The notes beneath the pieces are model-generated. The model was not told where the DNA came from. It saw only the letters and a program-made list of their open reading frames with translations, and did no database searches. The position numbers and the translations under genes are program-made. DNA of 64,000 nt from the NCBI GenBank assembly GCA_023415835.1, contig JAEZJK010000016.1:1-64000 (forward strand), read 5' to 3'. Shown here in pieces: positions 51,704 to 64,000 of the stretch. Origin of the DNA: Bacillota bacterium. GTDB lineage: Bacteria; Bacillota; UBA4882; UBA8346. Position 1 is the stretch's first letter. Every line of letters starts with the position of its first letter.

Positions 51704-52585
51704 ATGGAGACAGGAACAGTTAAAGTAAAACGGGGACTCGCCGAGATGCTTAAAGGCGGAGTAATAATGGATGTAACCACCCCAGAACAGGCTAAGATCG
51801 CCGAGGAGGCGGGCGCAGTCGCAGTCATGGCCCTGGAACGGGTTCCGGCCGATATACGGGCTGAAGGCGGGGTAGCACGGATGTCCGATCCGGAAATTAT
51901 TATCAAAATTATGGAGGCCGTAACCATCCCGGTAATGGCCAAGGCTAGAATCGGCCATTTTGTCGAGGCTCAAATTTTAGAGGCCTTAGAAATCGACTAT
52001 ATCGACGAAAGCGAAGTTTTGACCCCTGCCGATGAAGCTTATCATATCAACAAACATCTGTTCAAAGTTCCTTTTGTTTGCGGCGCCCGGAATCTGGGAG
52101 AAGCCTTGCGCCGAATCGGCGAAGGAGCGGCTATGATCCGGACCAAGGGCGAAGCCGGAACCGGCGATGTGGTGGAAGCGGTACGTCATATCAGAGCGGT
52201 CAATGATGAGATTCGGAGGGTTGTAAACGCCCCTAATGAAGAATTAATGACTATCGCTAAAGAATTGGGCGCTCCCTATGAGTTGGTGCTGGAGGTCAAA
52301 GAATTGGGCAGGCTGCCGGTGGTGAACTTTGCCGCCGGAGGGATCGCTACCCCTGCCGATGCTTCATTGATGATGCAATTAGGCTGTGACGGTATTTTTG
52401 TCGGTTCCGGGATTTTCAAGTCGGATAACCCGGCGAAAAGGGCTAAGGCAATCGTCGAGGCGGCAGCACATTTCCAAGACACCAAATTATTGGCTGAAGT
52501 CTCGAAAGGAATTGGAACCGCCATGCGCGGGATCAATGTCGGCGGAATGAAACCGGAGGAGAAGATCGCCGGCCGCGGCTGGTAA
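51704..52585 (+). CDS. pdxS: Pyridoxal 5'-phosphate synthase lyase subunit PdxS
   Basis: 293 residues. Builds PLP from ribose-5-phosphate, glyceraldehyde-3-phosphate and ammonia. Family signatures: [20 protein letters not shown] near 14-33, [18 protein letters not shown] near 83-100 with a catalytic lysine, [16 protein letters not shown] near 152, and the C-terminal [12 protein letters not shown] 51704 has GGAGG 9 bases upstream; the frame stays open further back but without a ribosome site. Followed by pdxT. Confidence 0.97.
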   Translation: METGTVKVKRGLAEMLKGGVIMDVTTPEQAKIAEEAGAVAVMALERVPADIRAEGGVARMSDPEIIIKIMEAVTIPVMAKARIGHFVEAQILEALEIDYIDESEVLTPADEAYHINKHLFKVPFVCGARNLGEALRRIGEGAAMIRTKGEAGTGDVVEAVRHIRAVNDEIRRVVNAPNEELMTIAKELGAPYELVLEVKELGRLPVVNFAAGGIATPADASLMMQLGCDGIFVGSGIFKSDNPAKRAKAIVEAAAHFQDTKLLAEVSKGIGTAMRGINVGGMKPEEKIAGRGW

Positions 52586-52677
52586 AAGTGATGTGGGGCG
52601 GGTTAATACCCGCCTGTATAATATAGGTGGGGGCGAGTAGCGATGCTCCCATAGACCCGTATAAGAAGGTGCAGCAG

Positions 52678-53259
52678 ATGAAAATAGGGGTTTTAGCCCT
52701 GCAGGGAGCGGTTAGGGAACATTGCAACTCCTTGAAAGGATGCGGAGTAGAGCCGGTAGAGATTAGATATAAAGAACAGCTTCAAGAAGTTAAGGGCTTA
52801 ATCATCCCCGGCGGGGAGAGCACCACCGTCGGGAAGTTATTGGTCAGGTACGAAATGTTGGGGTTGTTGACGGACATGGGGCACAAAGGCTTTCCGATCT
52901 TCGGCACTTGCACCGGGTTGATTCTCCTTGCTAAGGAGATTAACGGCAGCGATCAACCCCGATTGGGGCTGATGGACATCACAGTCGAACGAAATGCTTT
53001 TGGGAGGCAGATCGCGAGTTTCGAGGCTGATCTGGACATTGCCGAAATGGGATCGGAAAAGTTCCGTGCTGTTTTCATCCGGGCTCCTTATATTAGTAAA
53101 GCCCAAAATAATGTAACAATCATGGCTCAGCTGGATAGGAAGGTTTTAATGGCTCGGCAGGGGAAATTCCTAGCAGCGGCATTTCATCCCGAGCTAACCT
53201 CAGATTTAAGAATCCACCAATATTTTGTGAAGATGTGTAAGGAAGTAAATGTTGATTAA
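52678..53259 (+). CDS. pdxT: Pyridoxal 5'-phosphate synthase glutaminase subunit PdxT
   Basis: 193 residues, a class I glutaminase. Motifs: LIIPGGESTTVGKLL near 42, the nucleophile cysteine in FGTCTGLILLA near 78, and the catalytic His-Glu in AAFHPELTSD near 171. Supplies ammonia to PdxS in the PdxS/T complex. ATG 52678 with AGAAGGTG 6 bases upstream. A short 90-base gap follows pdxS. Confidence 0.96.
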   Translation: MKIGVLALQGAVREHCNSLKGCGVEPVEIRYKEQLQEVKGLIIPGGESTTVGKLLVRYEMLGLLTDMGHKGFPIFGTCTGLILLAKEINGSDQPRLGLMDITVERNAFGRQIASFEADLDIAEMGSEKFRAVFIRAPYISKAQNNVTIMAQLDRKVLMARQGKFLAAAFHPELTSDLRIHQYFVKMCKEVNVD

Positions 53260-53312
53260 TTTTTAAAATACAAATTTATGAAAACCAATAGTTATGTTTG
53301 AAAAACCCAACG

Positions 53313-53340
53313 CACACGCTATAGAGCGTGTTATTTTTTT
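53313..53340 (+). terminator. Terminator after pdxT
   Basis: ACACGCT-ATAG-AGCGTGT followed by TATTTTTTT; 7-bp stem with a 4-nt loop. Confidence 0.85.
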
Positions 53341-53420
53341 GTTAAAGGGCTTTCTTAGATGTTCAAAATACTGTATTATAGGAAGGGTGATTATTTTTAG
53401 GACGAATAAATTAGCAATAA

Positions 53421-53449
53421 TTACCTGCATTAATCTATTTTGTTATAAT
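53421..53449 (+). promoter_or_regulatory. Possible promoter of nifJ
   Basis: TATAAT (53444-53449) 17 bases after TTACCT (53421-53426). The -35 match is weak; the start of transcription would be about 75 bases before the gene. Confidence 0.45.
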
Positions 53450-53516
53450 TTCGATGATAAGTTTTATTCCAATTTAACAAAGTAGAGTTAATTTTTAATT
53501 TATTTCTAATAGATAA

Positions 53517-57050
<3,534 letters not shown>

Positions 57051-57104
57051 TAAGCTAACTTATTGCGGAGCAATGGTTAATTAAGATGATTTATCTGATA
57101 AAGT

Positions 57105-57137
57105 AAAAGAGGCGGATCTAGGGTCCGCTTCTTTTAT
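57105..57137 (+). terminator. Terminator of nifJ
   Basis: AGAGGCGGA (57108-57116) pairs with TCCGCTTCT (57124-57132) with one G-U, followed by TTTATT. Confidence 0.8.
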
Positions 57138-57251
57138 TATTATGAACCTGTTAAATTTATAAAGTTAGTCCTGATGGAACCCGATATAAATAATGAATAA
57201 CCGGGTAAGTTTCAGTTTTTTACATCTGAGCCAAATAGAAGGAGAAAGAGG

Positions 57252-59333
57252 ATGCCCCTTCCCAAAAAATCCCCTGTTGGATCGGTTTCGCTACGGAAGC
57301 ATAACCGCTCCCTTACTGGGCTGTTTTTGTTTTTCTTATTTTTAATAGTTTTACCTGTAAACCAATTAAAGGCCTATGGTAGCAACATTGTTAATGAACA
57401 GCTGACTGAAATAACCAGCCTCTACTATCGTGGGCGTTTCACGGAAGCCCTTCAAAAGTTGAGCCGGATTGTGGCCAAAGATCCTAATGACGGCCAAGCC
57501 AGATTGAATTTGGCCCGTTTATTAAAAGAAAACGGGAAACAGCAAGAGGCCTTAACCCATCTAAACTATCTTGTTAAGAAAGACCCGGACAACCTAAGAT
57601 ACCGTTCAACCTTGATTGAGACAGCTTATTTAGCCGGTAAGCCGGGTGTGGCGGTTGATTACATTTACCCGGATGAAACCGACCCTCAAACATTATATTG
57701 GTCCGGATTGGCCCTTGCCGATTTAGGAAAGATCGATAATGCCCGGGAAGTTTTAACCGAATCAATCAAAAAGCAACCCTATAACCCAATGGCTCATTTT
57801 GCCCTGGGTTTATTAGAACAAAAAATAAATAACACTAAAGATGCTTTTACCCGTTTTCAGCAAGCGCTTTCACAAGAGCCTAATTTAGGCCGGAGTTATT
57901 TTCCGCTCGCAATCAATTACATAGGGGCCCAAAAGCATAAGTCCTCATATAGCTTAATAGTTAAAGCCGAGTCCACTCAACCTTGGAATCTCCCTGTAAA
58001 TTTTGATTTTCAAGCGCCTAGCGAAACCGGGATCGTTAATCTTCAGGAATCAACTAAAAATGCAGTCAAACTAAGCGAAACGATCCCTCCGATAGTGGCA
58101 CCGTTACCGGAAGATCGGGCTTCGGTCCCGGAGATCCGGATTGGTTTGGTTTCTAAAATGCAACGGTTGCGTATTAAAACCGGGAGTAGGTATCAATTGT
58201 CGGTTAAAGGGGGGCGTTCGCTAACCGGTGGAGCTAACGAGGCTTTGCTATTTGTCCTAACTTCGCAAGGGACCGAAGTTTACGGCCAAAAAGGAAACTG
58301 CTTATTGAAATCATGGCAACCTATCAGCCTCTCCTATGAAGATCCCGGAGCTACTTCACTGATTTACGATGCTAAGTTTACTAGCGGATCCTCTTGGCCA
58401 AGTGGAAAACCTCGTATCTACAGGGGAGTAATTGAATTATTACGTAAAAGTAGTGGTTTAACTGTTGTTAACCGGGTTAACCTAGAAGAGTACCTATATG
58501 CGGTAGTCCCTTCGGAGATACCTGCCTCATGGCCGGCGGCGGTGTTGGAAGCCCAAACGGTGGCTGCCCGGACTTATGCCTTGGCCAATCTGGGAAGGTA
58601 TAAAATTCAGGGCTTCGATCTGTTGGCGACTCCCGTTTCCCAAGTATATAATGGCGTTACTCAGGAGACGGCTTCAGTAATTGAGGCGGTTAACGCAACC
58701 CGGGGAATGATTTTGACCTTTGAAAGTAAACCAGCTGGCGCTTTCTATTATGATAATAGTGGCGGTTATAGCGAGAGCGGGGCTTTTGTTTGGGGGACAG
58801 ACCGGCCGTACTTACAAGCTTTACCGGAAAAACCGTTAGCCCTACGTGCCCAGCCGTTAACTCCGGACAATTTAGCAGCTTGGCTCAGTAGCCAGCCTGA
58901 TTGTGATGCATTCCGGGAGGGATATTTTGTTAGAGGCGCTTACCGTTGGACTCTTTGGATCACTCGGCAACAGCTTGAGTCAAGGATCCATTCCAAAGCA
59001 AGGATCGGAAGGATCAAAGCGATTATACCCATGGAACGGGGTATCAGCGGCCGGGTAAAACGAGTAATGGTAAAGGGGACCGCCGGTTCTTATATTGTTA
59101 CCGGTGAGAGTATTCCTTACCGGCTAGGCGGATTACGGAGCACTTTGTTTGTGGTTCAACCCAAATTAGGGAGGGACGGATTGCCGGAGTCCTTTATATT
59201 TAATGGCGGCGGTTGGGGGCATGGCGTCGGTATGTCCCAAAGTGGAGCTGCCGGTATGGCCTTGGATGGGGCGTCTGCGCCTGAAATATTAAGCTACTAT
59301 TATCCCGGGACGGAATTGGTCAAAAAATATTAG
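57252..59333 (+). CDS. TPR-SpoIID/LytB domain protein
   Basis: 693 residues. A signal peptide or anchor (22-42) is followed by about five TPR repeats (48-240), a linker, and a SpoIID/LytB amidase-enhancer domain (about 290-690). The catalytic glutamate is in VVPSEIPASWPAAVLEAQTV near 417, followed by AARTYAL; further motifs are NSGGYSESGAFVWG near 510 and GGGWGHGVGMSQSG near 655. SpoIID is a lytic transglycosylase acting on denuded peptidoglycan during engulfment; this TPR version resembles SpoIID-like proteins, not the canonical short SpoIID. AGGAGAAAGAGG before ATG. Confidence 0.9.
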   Translation: MPLPKKSPVGSVSLRKHNRSLTGLFLFFLFLIVLPVNQLKAYGSNIVNEQLTEITSLYYRGRFTEALQKLSRIVAKDPNDGQARLNLARLLKENGKQQEALTHLNYLVKKDPDNLRYRSTLIETAYLAGKPGVAVDYIYPDETDPQTLYWSGLALADLGKIDNAREVLTESIKKQPYNPMAHFALGLLEQKINNTKDAFTRFQQALSQEPNLGRSYFPLAINYIGAQKHKSSYSLIVKAESTQPWNLPVNFDFQAPSETGIVNLQESTKNAVKLSETIPPIVAPLPEDRASVPEIRIGLVSKMQRLRIKTGSRYQLSVKGGRSLTGGANEALLFVLTSQGTEVYGQKGNCLLKSWQPISLSYEDPGATSLIYDAKFTSGSSWPSGKPRIYRGVIELLRKSSGLTVVNRVNLEEYLYAVVPSEIPASWPAAVLEAQTVAARTYALANLGRYKIQGFDLLATPVSQVYNGVTQETASVIEAVNATRGMILTFESKPAGAFYYDNSGGYSESGAFVWGTDRPYLQALPEKPLALRAQPLTPDNLAAWLSSQPDCDAFREGYFVRGAYRWTLWITRQQLESRIHSKARIGRIKAIIPMERGISGRVKRVMVKGTAGSYIVTGESIPYRLGGLRSTLFVVQPKLGRDGLPESFIFNGGGWGHGVGMSQSGAAGMALDGASAPEILSYYYPGTELVKKY

Positions 59334-59562
59334 TAAAATTAGTCAAAAGTAAAAATACCAAAGCCCGGCATTGCCATCTTTTCCGGGTATCCATTTGTAC
59401 TTTTAAGAACGGACTTACGTTAATGGTAAATCTTACTGGTGGGAGTCTCCACTTCCTAAACAAATACTGCCGGGGATAACCAATGGGAAAACAGTAAAGT
59501 AAAAAGGTTACTTTTGGAATTGGACAAATTAGATTTAAAAAAGTGGAAAACAAGAGGTGTGA

Positions 59563-59591
59563 TTGCCTTTTACCGTTTAATGGGTTATAAT
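59563..59591 (+). promoter_or_regulatory. Promoter of serS
   Basis: TTGCCT (59563-59568), 17-base spacer, TATAAT (59586-59591). Leader is short; no T-box sequence is present before serS, unlike serA. Confidence 0.65.
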
Positions 59592-59609
59592 GGATCAAAA
59601 TAATTATGA

Positions 59610-60917
<1,308 letters not shown>

Positions 60918-60946
60918 TTAATAATCTGGTCATAATCATAAAATTC

Positions 60947-60978
60947 AAAGCCTGCAGAGAAAAATCTGTAGGCTTTTT
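60947..60978 (+). terminator. Terminator of serS
   Basis: AAAGCCTGCAGA / TCTGTAGGCTTTTT: 10-bp stem with one G-U, six-base loop, followed by T-run. Confidence 0.85.
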
Positions 60979-61068
60979 AGTTTGAAAGTCACTTATAATA
61001 TCGGAACTTTGGGTTAGACTAAATACTCAAGCAACTGCGTTATTTGATAAAAACTTTGAGGTGATGCA

Positions 61069-62340
61069 ATGCGAATACTGATGTTAAGCTGGGAATATCC
61101 TCCTAAGGTTGTTGGAGGGATTGCCCGGCATGTTCACGATTTGGCAATCGCGTTGGTAAAAAAAGAAGTAGAAGTCGATGTAATCACATGCGGTGCGCAG
61201 GGAGCCCCTGAATTTGAAGTCGATAAGGGAGTAAATGTCCATCGGATTAGCATGAATAATCCGGTAGCGCCGGATTTTTTGACCTGGGTATTGCAATTGA
61301 ATTTGAACTTGGTTGAAGAAGCGGCTAGATTAGGCGTTAACGGGAAAAAATTTGATTTAATACATGCCCATGACTGGCTGGCGGCTTATTCGGGTAAAAA
61401 TTTAAAACATTCCTGGCATATTCCCCTGGTTTCAACAATTCATGCTACCGAATACGGTAGAAATAACGGGCTCCATAATGATCTACAGCGATACATCAGC
61501 AATGTCGAATGGTGGCTAGGTTATGAATCGTGGCGGGTTATCGCCTGTAGCCGGTATATGGAAGGAGAATTAAAAAGGGTTTTCCAGACACCGGGGGATA
61601 AGTTACGGGTTATTCCCAATGGCGTATATCCCAGTGAGTTTCAAAACACCAATATCGATCCTGTGAAAATTCGGAGCCGTTATTCAGCCCCGGACGAAAA
61701 GGTCATTTTCCATATCGGGCGGATTGTCCGGGAAAAAGGTTTAGGGGTCCTACTGGAAGCATTACCAATGGTGCTGGCGGTAGAACCGAGGGTTAAATTG
61801 GTAATCTCAGGAAAAGGGCAATATTTGGATGAGTTGAGGCACCGGGCCTACCAATTGGGAATCTATAACCGGATCTATTTTACCGGTTACATTGATGATA
61901 ATACCAGGAATGCTTTATTTCAATGCGCTGATGTGGCGGTATTCCCAAGTCTATATGAACCCTTTGGCATAGTGGCGTTGGAAGGAATGGCAGCCGGAAC
62001 GCCGGTGGTGGTTTCCGATACAGGCGGAATGAGCGAGATAGTTAAGCATGGAGTCAATGGATTAAAAGCATACCCTGATAACGTTATTTCCTTGGCTGAT
62101 AATATTATTTGGGCATTACAACACCCAGACCATACGTTACAAATGAAGCGTAAAGCCATGGAAGACATAGAAACCCTCTACAACTGGGATCGAATTGCCA
62201 AAAAAACTAGGGATGTTTATCAACAAGTTTTGGATGAGTTTAATAGTTCACCTTGGCGGAGGACGATTTACCGCGAAGGGATAAGTGATATAAATTACAC
62301 TAATTTTGAAGAGATGAGCCGCTATCGTAATATCCAGTAA
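61069..62340 (+). CDS. GT4-family glycosyltransferase
   Basis: 423 residues with a two-Rossmann GT-B fold. N-terminal [19 protein letters not shown] near 8-26; the C-domain has the phosphate/nucleotide lysine in [16 protein letters not shown] near 221 and the E-x7-E motif in [20 protein letters not shown] near 296. This N-terminus is typical of glycogen/starch-synthase-like GT4 enzymes that use a nucleotide sugar. It precedes a sugar nucleotidyltransferase-phosphomutase fusion by 16 bases, so the pair likely makes a polysaccharide or glycogen-like glucan. GAGGTGATGC before ATG. Confidence 0.88.
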   Translation: MRILMLSWEYPPKVVGGIARHVHDLAIALVKKEVEVDVITCGAQGAPEFEVDKGVNVHRISMNNPVAPDFLTWVLQLNLNLVEEAARLGVNGKKFDLIHAHDWLAAYSGKNLKHSWHIPLVSTIHATEYGRNNGLHNDLQRYISNVEWWLGYESWRVIACSRYMEGELKRVFQTPGDKLRVIPNGVYPSEFQNTNIDPVKIRSRYSAPDEKVIFHIGRIVREKGLGVLLEALPMVLAVEPRVKLVISGKGQYLDELRHRAYQLGIYNRIYFTGYIDDNTRNALFQCADVAVFPSLYEPFGIVALEGMAAGTPVVVSDTGGMSEIVKHGVNGLKAYPDNVISLADNIIWALQHPDHTLQMKRKAMEDIETLYNWDRIAKKTRDVYQQVLDEFNSSPWRRTIYREGISDINYTNFEEMSRYRNIQ

Positions 62341-62356
62341 AAATGGAGGAATGAAA

Positions 62357-64000
62357 ATGAAAGCTGTAATCATGGCAGGAGGCAAAGGTACTAGGTTAAG
62401 GCCGTTGACATGTAATAAACCAAAACCAATGGTCCCAATAGTTAACCGGCCAATGATGGAGCATATCCTTTACTTATTAAAAAAACACGATTTTGACGAG
62501 GTTTTGGTAACACTCTTTTATTTACCAGAGTTAATTCGAAACTATTTTGGTGATGGCGCTGATTTTGGGATGAAAATCGGGTATTCACTTGAAGAATCGC
62601 CGTTAGGGACTGCCGGAAGCGTAAAAAAGATAATTAATAATTTAAACGATACTTTTTTGGTAATTAGTGGAGACGCATTAACAGATATTAACCTACAAGA
62701 AGCGATAAGGTTCCATAAAGAAAAAGGGGCAATGGCAACAATTGTTTTAAAAAAAGTCGCTAATCCGCTGGAATACGGAGTGGTGATTGCAGATCAAAAA
62801 GGAGAAGTCAAACGATTTTTAGAAAAACCAGGCTGGGGAGAGGTTTTCAGTGATACGGTAAATACGGGGATCTATATTTTAGAACCGGGAATTTTTAACC
62901 TTTTTGAAGCCGGGAAGGAATTCGACTTTAGTAAAGACTTATTTCCAATGTTGTTGAATAAAGGAGAATTAATCTGCGGCTATGTGGCTGATGGATATTG
63001 GTCGGATATCGGGAATTTGGAACAGTACCGTGAGGCACATTATGACATATTAACCGGAAAGGCCAAGGTTTCAATTCCGGGCCGGGAAGTCAAACCTGGT
63101 ATCTGGTTGGGAGATTCGGTGGAAATTGCTCCCGAGGCTCGGGTTGTAGGACCGGTTTTGCTTGGCGATTATTGCCGGGTCAAGGACGGTGCGAATGTTG
63201 AAAGTTTTACAGTAGTAGGGAACTATGGAATAATTAACGAAGGGACAAGCATTAAACGGGGGATCTTATGGAACCATTGTTATTTGGGGCCGCATTCCGA
63301 GATTAGGGGAGGTATTTTATGCCATCATACCTACTTAAAGGGTAAAAATACGGTCTATGAAGGGGCCGTTTTGGGTGAGGGAGTATCGATGGGCGGCAGG
63401 TCAACCATAAAACCCAATATCAAGGTCTGGCCGAATAAAAATATTGAAAGCGGTTCGATTCTTAATGAAAGTATGATTTGGGCTAAAAAAAGCGCCCGGA
63501 GCCTCTTCGGCAGTAACGGAATTAGTGGAACAGTTAACCGGGAGATTACCCCGGAGCTTGTGGTTAAATTGGGAGCAGTCTTCGGGGCGCATTTGAAACC
63601 CGGGGCAAAGATCGTGGTTGGATCTGATAATTTTAGGGCAGCCAGGATATTTAAACGCGCTTTTATTTCCGGGGTTTTGGCTGCCGGGACCGGTGTTTAT
63701 GACTTAGGGACTTTACCGACGGCATTAACTAGGCATGCTTTGATTTCATTGGGAGCCCAAGGCGGGGCGCAACTTCGAATAAACCCTCAAGAGCCGGAAG
63801 GCTTATTGATTGAGTTTTTGGATCAACAGGGATTAAATATTGACAAAGGTACTGAAAGGGCTATTGAAAACTCTTTTATGAACGAAGACTTTCCCAGGGC
63901 GGGAGTGGATAACCTTGGTGAACTGGCGTTTGTCCCACAATTGATTGAACCTTATTTGAAGGGATTGGTAAGCCCGGAAATCAAGGCGTTAATTAAAAAG
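62357..64000 (+). CDS. Nucleotidyltransferase-phosphomutase fusion (mannose-1-P guanylyltransferase type), partial
   Basis: 548 codons to the window end, open. Residues 1-235 are a sugar-phosphate nucleotidyltransferase ([36 protein letters not shown]). Residues 250-370 are left-handed beta-helix hexapeptide repeats. From about 380 the N-terminal phosphohexomutase domain begins ([20 protein letters not shown]). At about 471 the mutase serine loop (normally T-x-SHNP) reads [10 protein letters not shown], so that domain seems unable to carry the phosphate. ATG 62357 has GGAGGA 6 bases upstream; ATG 62351 is alternative. Probably supplies NDP-sugar to the neighbouring glycosyltransferase. Confidence 0.88.
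   Translation, partial: MKAVIMAGGKGTRLRPLTCNKPKPMVPIVNRPMMEHILYLLKKHDFDEVLVTLFYLPELIRNYFGDGADFGMKIGYSLEESPLGTAGSVKKIINNLNDTFLVISGDALTDINLQEAIRFHKEKGAMATIVLKKVANPLEYGVVIADQKGEVKRFLEKPGWGEVFSDTVNTGIYILEPGIFNLFEAGKEFDFSKDLFPMLLNKGELICGYVADGYWSDIGNLEQYREAHYDILTGKAKVSIPGREVKPGIWLGDSVEIAPEARVVGPVLLGDYCRVKDGANVESFTVVGNYGIINEGTSIKRGILWNHCYLGPHSEIRGGILCHHTYLKGKNTVYEGAVLGEGVSMGGRSTIKPNIKVWPNKNIESGSILNESMIWAKKSARSLFGSNGISGTVNREITPELVVKLGAVFGAHLKPGAKIVVGSDNFRAARIFKRAFISGVLAAGTGVYDLGTLPTALTRHALISLGAQGGAQLRINPQEPEGLLIEFLDQQGLNIDKGTERAIENSFMNEDFPRAGVDNLGELAFVPQLIEPYLKGLVSPEIKALIKK

Overview
The window comes from an anaerobic, endospore-forming member of the Bacillota (Firmicutes). The spore signature is a YpeB germination protein, two YheC/YheD-type spore-coat ATP-grasp proteins, a SpoIID-domain protein and a collagen-like surface protein. 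The anaerobic signature is a single-chain pyruvate:ferredoxin oxidoreductase (NifJ), a radical SAM enzyme and no respiratory genes. Low-GC Gram-positive regulation is visible as a T-box leader, an S-box (SAM-I) riboswitch and strong AGGAGG ribosome sites, often with TTG or GTG starts. I cannot place it at genus level; the gene mix would suit a deep clostridial lineage such as the Hydrogenispora/Limnochordia group.

Layout. 1-2.2 kb: a 5'-truncated lactate-permease-like gene and two small orphan genes. 2.2-5.2 kb: a GH38 alpha-mannosidase (minus). 5.6-11.9 kb: a probable spore-surface cluster with a collagen-like protein (minus), then (plus) a divergent MurF-like ligase, a small helical protein ending in Gly-Gly, two ATP-grasp proteins and a DUF2156 acyltransferase. 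12-18 kb: a QueG-like iron-sulfur protein with a divergent LysR regulator, an MFS transporter, and a membrane PAS-GGDEF-HD-GYP protein. 18.2-19.9 kb: a sulfur-uptake operon (two YeeE/YedE halves plus a rhodanese) behind a CstR-like palindrome. 20-31.6 kb: ypeB, T-box-serA, comB, the ACT/UPF0210 pair, a membrane pseudokinase, an AprA-like flavoprotein behind an RNA hairpin that masks its ribosome site, and lpdA. 31.8-33 kb: a dead C45-type hydrolase beside a gutted IS5 element. 33-35.5 kb: S-box-metI-metC.

35.6-43.5 kb (minus) is the most interesting part: a rhodanese, two membrane proteins, an ArsS-type radical SAM protein, a cysteine synthase fused to a C_GCAxxG_C_C redox domain, an MTAP-like nucleoside phosphorylase, a fused pair of arsenosugar-type glycosyltransferases and a truncated methyltransferase. 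It reads as an arsenosugar (or related organo-metalloid sugar) pathway coupled to sulfur chemistry, from a consensus promoter at 43490-43461. 43.6-47.4 kb is a rearranged zone (defective IS4-family element, 5'-truncated pectate lyase, DUF438 remnant). 47.5-64 kb is housekeeping: overlapping metF-rpiA-gyrA, pdxS-pdxT, nifJ, a TPR-SpoIID protein, serS, a GT4 glycosyltransferase and the start of a nucleotidyltransferase/phosphomutase fusion cut by the window edge.

Miniature inverted-repeat elements (11907-12035, 38001-38079, 38093-38176) share termini with the IS5 fragment ending at 32995 and sit at gene 3' ends; one supplies the stop codon of the cysteine-synthase fusion. No tRNA, rRNA or CRISPR array was seen. 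All functional names are by eye from motifs and protein resemblance; no database search was run.
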